A stretch of 21,280 nucleotides of DNA, taken from positions 1 to 21,280 of IMG/VR virus record IMGVR_UViG_3300024512_000149; one strand, 5' to 3'. The notes under the pieces were generated by a model. It saw only the letters and a list, made by a program, of their open reading frames with translations, was not told the origin of the DNA and made no database searches. The position numbers and the translations under genes were made by a program. The stretch's first letter is position 1. Every line of letters starts with the position of its first letter. Shown here piece by piece: positions 20,977 to 21,280 of the stretch. This DNA comes from a virus.

Positions 20977-21280
20977 ACACTGATCATGTGGTAGTGCAGG
21001 GCAGTAACCTGTGGTGCAAGGCTTGCGGTCAGCGCGAGCCGCTGGCGCTGCCGTTGCCGGTCAAGGACTTGTCTCACTTTGTCCAGACGTGGGCCCAAGC
21101 GCATGAGCAATGCGCTTTCCTTGACCAAGCCAAGACGCTGCGGGAGTTGAGGCAGGTCGCCAATGACCTGCTCGAGCAGAATAAGCGGATGCGCGAGGCA
21201 ATCGACGCCCTACCCGACACTCTGCACTACGAGTGGGCACAACAACGATCCAAGCTGCGCAAAGCAGCGGGGCTGGTGGA
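20973..21280 (+). CDS. Small protein with CxxCG knuckle, C-terminus beyond window
   Basis: An open frame from ATG 20973-20975 (overlapping the previous stop as ATGA) to the window edge, at least 102 residues. It begins with a WCKACGQRE knuckle, then a helical region with HFVQTWAQAHEQC, so C16, C19, and H/C further on could bind zinc. The following part is a charged helix (LRELRQVANDLLEQNKRMREAI), probably a coiled coil. It continues the pattern of coupled, cysteine-bearing small phage proteins. Full length and function are unknown. Confidence 0.65.
   Translation, partial: MNTDHVVVQGSNLWCKACGQREPLALPLPVKDLSHFVQTWAQAHEQCAFLDQAKTLRELRQVANDLLEQNKRMREAIDALPDTLHYEWAQQRSKLRKAAGLV

Noticed and set aside
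1-21280. CRISPR array, insertion sequence, tRNA, integrase or attachment site
   Set aside because: No regularly spaced repeats, transposase or integrase motifs, or cloverleaf-like sequences were noticed on reading; a dedicated tRNA and repeat search was not possible.

Overview
This window looks like part of a GC-rich, tailed double-stranded DNA phage or prophage with siphovirus (long, non-contractile tail) architecture. The evidence is a complete run of packaging, portal, scaffold, capsid, connector, tail-terminator, tail-tube, chaperone and tape-measure genes, with no tail sheath or baseplate genes in view. Shine-Dalgarno motifs (GGAGG/AGGAG), ATG/GTG starts and standard stops point to an ordinary bacterial host using the standard code. 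The strong preference for G/C at third codon positions suggests a GC-rich host. No integrase, lysis gene, host gene or tRNA was seen, so I cannot tell a free phage from a prophage, and I do not name a host.

The layout has two divergent arms. From about 13.8 kb leftward to base 1, all genes are on the minus strand. In transcription order they are: an unknown 84-aa ORF, a small protein, terminase small subunit, terminase large subunit, portal, an unknown 215-aa protein, a scaffold-like coiled-coil protein, an unknown 136-aa protein, major capsid, a putative connector, a putative tail terminator, tail tube, tail assembly chaperone pair, tape measure, and two distal tail proteins of unknown role (the last runs off the left edge). 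Most junctions are 1-4 nt stop/start overlaps, so the arm is probably translated as coupled cistrons. The chaperone pair carries a textbook -1 slippery heptamer, GGGAAAC, in exactly the right register to make a lambda G/GT-like fusion. A perfect stem, and possibly a pseudoknot, follow it.

From 14.3 kb rightward the genes are on the plus strand: an archaeo-eukaryotic-type (RepB-like) primase-polymerase with a C-terminal zinc finger, a D5/P4-type SF3 helicase, SSB, a PAPS-reductase-like PP-loop enzyme, an HNH nuclease, a 57-aa zinc-knuckle protein, a C5-cytosine DNA methyltransferase, then a train of small coupled ORFs, several of them cysteine-rich. The first three form a compact replication-initiation module. 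The next four look like a nucleic-acid modification and nuclease group.

Between the arms, about 13.8-14.3 kb, is the only sizeable stretch without a convincing gene. It contains an AT-rich island, a perfect 18-bp palindrome, a 14-bp GC palindrome, a direct repeat and a cluster of TGTCCC hexamers. It is the natural candidate for divergent promoters, operators and possibly the replication origin. The most striking findings are the frameshift site, this switch region, and the PP-loop/HNH/methyltransferase group.
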